Assembly: GCA_963628435.1 (NCBI GenBank)
Contig: CAVGEY010000021.1
Location: 1-26,410, forward strand
Direction of reading: 5' to 3'
Length of the DNA stretch: 26,410 nucleotides
DNA from: CAKSQF01 sp963628435
GTDB taxonomy: Bacteria; Bacillota; Clostridia; Oscillospirales; CAG-272
The notes under the pieces are model-generated. The model was given only the letters and a program-made list of their open reading frames with translations, did not search any database and was not told the DNA's origin. This document shows positions 24,851 through 26,410 of the stretch, piece by piece; the first letter of the stretch is position 1; each line of letters opens with the position of its first letter. A program made the position numbers and the translations under genes.

Positions 24851-25342
24851 ATGCAAACAACTATTGAAAGAATCCCTCAAAATTTACAGGATTTCGAGGC
24901 ACTTGCCAAAGAAGAAAAAACACCGGAGAGAATCTGCGCACTTTTTCTTTGTGCGGCTTCTTTATTTGTAAAAGATAAAGAAACCGGCACGGCTGCAATG
25001 AATATTTTGCGCGGTCCGCGTCCGATGACACCCTACGACATTCAGTTTATGCGTGACAGACTGAGCGGTAAAGCTTATCTCCCTCTCGCATATTTTGATG
25101 GTGCTACGCCCGAAAACGGCTATAAGCCGAATGTTCCATACGTTCTGAATGTAATAGAGGATTCTAAATCTCAAGATACAGAACCCGGATATCTCCGTGT
25201 ATTTTTGAAAACACCGGGTGCTGATTCTCCGAGACCTATAAAACTGCGTCAAAAAGGATCTACCGGTGAATGGTTTCTTTGGGATTATACAAGCATTCTG
25301 GTTGGTATACGTGTTCCTGCGAGTGAAGACCCTTGGGCGTAA
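24851..25342 (+). CDS. Conserved protein of unknown function (DUF6935-like)
   Basis: A 163-residue soluble protein without signal peptide or membrane segment. It has an N-terminal helical part (1-55) and a beta-rich second half with patches that look strongly constrained: GPRPMTPYDIQFMRDRL, YLPLAYFDGATPENGY, GADSPRPIKLRQKG and EWFLWDY. The ending ASEDPWA is also distinctive. From memory this resembles a family of unknown function in gut Clostridia (DUF6935); I could not check this. The ATG at 24851 is 8 nt after AAAGGAG; an in-frame ATG at 24821 without a good site would add 10 residues. It lies between the receiver-like gene and the Cys-rich gene in the same direction, 70 and 44 nt away. Confidence 0.7.
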   Translation: MQTTIERIPQNLQDFEALAKEEKTPERICALFLCAASLFVKDKETGTAAMNILRGPRPMTPYDIQFMRDRLSGKAYLPLAYFDGATPENGYKPNVPYVLNVIEDSKSQDTEPGYLRVFLKTPGADSPRPIKLRQKGSTGEWFLWDYTSILVGIRVPASEDPWA

Positions 25343-25386
25343 AACTAAATCAAATAAACAGATGAGGTTACATAGGTGATTTAAAA

Positions 25387-26410
25387 ATGAAAAAGAGATT
25401 TTTAAGTGTTATTCTTGTTTTATGCATGGTAGCGGGCATTTTACCGGCGAATGTTTTCGCATGGGATCATGAATCAACCTGCGAGTTTTGCGGAGAGTTC
25501 ATCGCAGACGACTGGATCTGCGACTGCGGCGGGGGCGGCGACCATTGCAGTGAAGCAAGCGGCAGAGACTGTTATTCAGATAATCACTGTCCGGAGTGCG
25601 GTGAATGCAAATCCGAGGACAACTGGTGCGACGACTGCTTGATGCATGTGAGCTGTCTTGTAGATTTAGGGGTTCACTGCGGCAACTGCGGTTCTCATCT
25701 CGATCAGGACGATGAGTGCTTTTTGGGAGGAGACAGCTGCGAGTATTGCAGATACTGCGCGGACGACTGGTGCGACGGATGCAACTCCTGCATGGAGCAC
25801 GCTATTGAATGCGGGTTCCATTGCCCTAATTGCGACCGCTGTTGTATTGACTGTTATGAAGATATTTGCCCCATATGCGGCGAATGTTGCGTCGAATGCG
25901 CGCCAAACGGATGGTGCGATAACTGCAATATGTGCATGGACTGCGCACTTGAGCAAGAGCAGCACTGTCCCGAATGCGGAGGCTGCTATGAAGATTATCC
26001 GGAATGCAACGGCGGCTGCGGTAAATGCATAAGTCCGGACTGTGCGGGTGATTATTGCGAAAACTGCGAGATGTGCGTGGAATGCGCTCTTGCCGAAGGG
26101 CTACACTGCGAGAATTGCGAAGCCTGCTATAACGACGGAGAGAATCCGGCTTGCAGCAACGGCTGCGGTGTATGCAAAAGCTGCGCATCCGAGTGGTGTG
26201 ACGACTGCGGCATGTGCTTAGAGTGCGGTGAGTATCTACATTGCCAAGTATGCGGAGCGTGCTTCGAAGAAGGCGGAGTAGATTTCTGCGAACAGTGTCT
26301 TCTCTGCGAGAACTGCTACGGTGAATGGTGCGACAACTGTAACATGTGTGTGGACTGCGCCACCGGTTACGGAGACCACTGCCCCGATTGCGGAGCGTGC
26401 CATCAGGATT
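25387..26410 (+). CDS. Secreted Cys-rich repeat protein, 3' end outside the window
   Basis: The open frame runs from the ATG at 25387 to the window edge without a stop (341 codons, partial). AGGTGA lies 7 nt before the ATG. Residues 1-25 are a clear signal peptide (basic MKKR, hydrophobic core, cleavage after NVFA). The mature part holds about 72 cysteines in about 315 residues and is rich in Asp, Glu, Gly and Asn. From about residue 80 it is built of about six repeats of 40-48 residues, each with WCDxCxMCxxCA, a short variable piece, then HCxxCxxCxxD and a more variable pair of CxxC. The pattern suggests metal binding or dense disulfides outside the cell. I recognise no family with a known function. 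The region is much richer in G+C than its neighbours because of TGC, GAC and GGC codons. Confidence 0.85.
   Translation, partial: MKKRFLSVILVLCMVAGILPANVFAWDHESTCEFCGEFIADDWICDCGGGGDHCSEASGRDCYSDNHCPECGECKSEDNWCDDCLMHVSCLVDLGVHCGNCGSHLDQDDECFLGGDSCEYCRYCADDWCDGCNSCMEHAIECGFHCPNCDRCCIDCYEDICPICGECCVECAPNGWCDNCNMCMDCALEQEQHCPECGGCYEDYPECNGGCGKCISPDCAGDYCENCEMCVECALAEGLHCENCEACYNDGENPACSNGCGVCKSCASEWCDDCGMCLECGEYLHCQVCGACFEEGGVDFCEQCLLCENCYGEWCDNCNMCVDCATGYGDHCPDCGACHQD

Noticed and set aside
25666..26188. Several frames on both strands inside the Cys-rich region, rich in Ala, Arg or Ser
   Set aside because: Shadows of the repeated TGC/GAC/GGC codons. Only the 25387 frame has a signal peptide, a ribosome site and regular Cys spacing.
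25480..26410. Periodic DNA that might suggest a CRISPR array or satellite
   Set aside because: The repeats are degenerate at DNA level and regular only as protein; unit length is about 120-145 nt and there are no fixed repeat/spacer blocks.

Overview
The window is AT-rich, gene-dense and shows no long non-coding stretch. Everything points to a Gram-positive, low-GC bacterium of class Clostridia, most likely an uncultured gut member of the Oscillospiraceae/Ruminococcaceae type. The signs are the atpZ-atpI-atpBEFHAGDC order, the glmU/pth/mfd/foldase-lipoprotein neighbourhood, a clostridial pyruvate phosphate dikinase, a cohesin domain fused to Cys-pair repeats, strong Shine-Dalgarno sites, and use of GTG and TTG starts. 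The taxonomic call is inference from protein style, not a database match.

Region 1 (74-7258, + strand) is a complete F-type ATP synthase operon: two small accessory membrane proteins (AtpZ-like, AtpI-like), then a, c, b, delta, alpha, gamma, beta and epsilon. The c subunit carries the residues of a Na+-binding rotor ring with two carboxylates (E28 and E61), so the enzyme is probably sodium-coupled. The operon ends in a perfect 26-bp hairpin placed between it and the convergent cluster.

Region 2 (7272-17972, - strand) is a co-directional run of seven genes, read from a good sigma-A-type promoter near 18020-18048: a stand-alone GlmU-type acetyltransferase, pth, mfd, a parvulin-like foldase lipoprotein, the K+ uptake pair trkA-trkH, and a cohesin-containing, membrane-anchored surface protein. 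The first four form a housekeeping cluster seen across Firmicutes. The last three look added on.

Region 3 (18187-20817, + strand) is ppdK, with its own promoter and terminator. It is divergent from region 2.

Region 4 (20982-26410) is the accessory end and the most interesting part. A - strand operon encodes a 7TM sensor with no visible catalytic kinase motifs, a separate soluble histidine kinase, and a NarL/LuxR-type response regulator, all overlapping. A divergent promoter drives a + strand set: a receiver-like protein with Glu in place of the phospho-acceptor Asp, a conserved protein of unknown function, and the start of a secreted, extremely Cys-rich repeat protein that runs off the window (about 70 cysteines in about 315 mature residues). 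The two arms share one intergenic region with facing promoters, so they may form one signalling and surface-output unit; this is inference.

Bases 1-73 hold only the AT-rich leader of the ATP synthase operon, in which I see no convincing promoter. All other gaps are under 300 bases.
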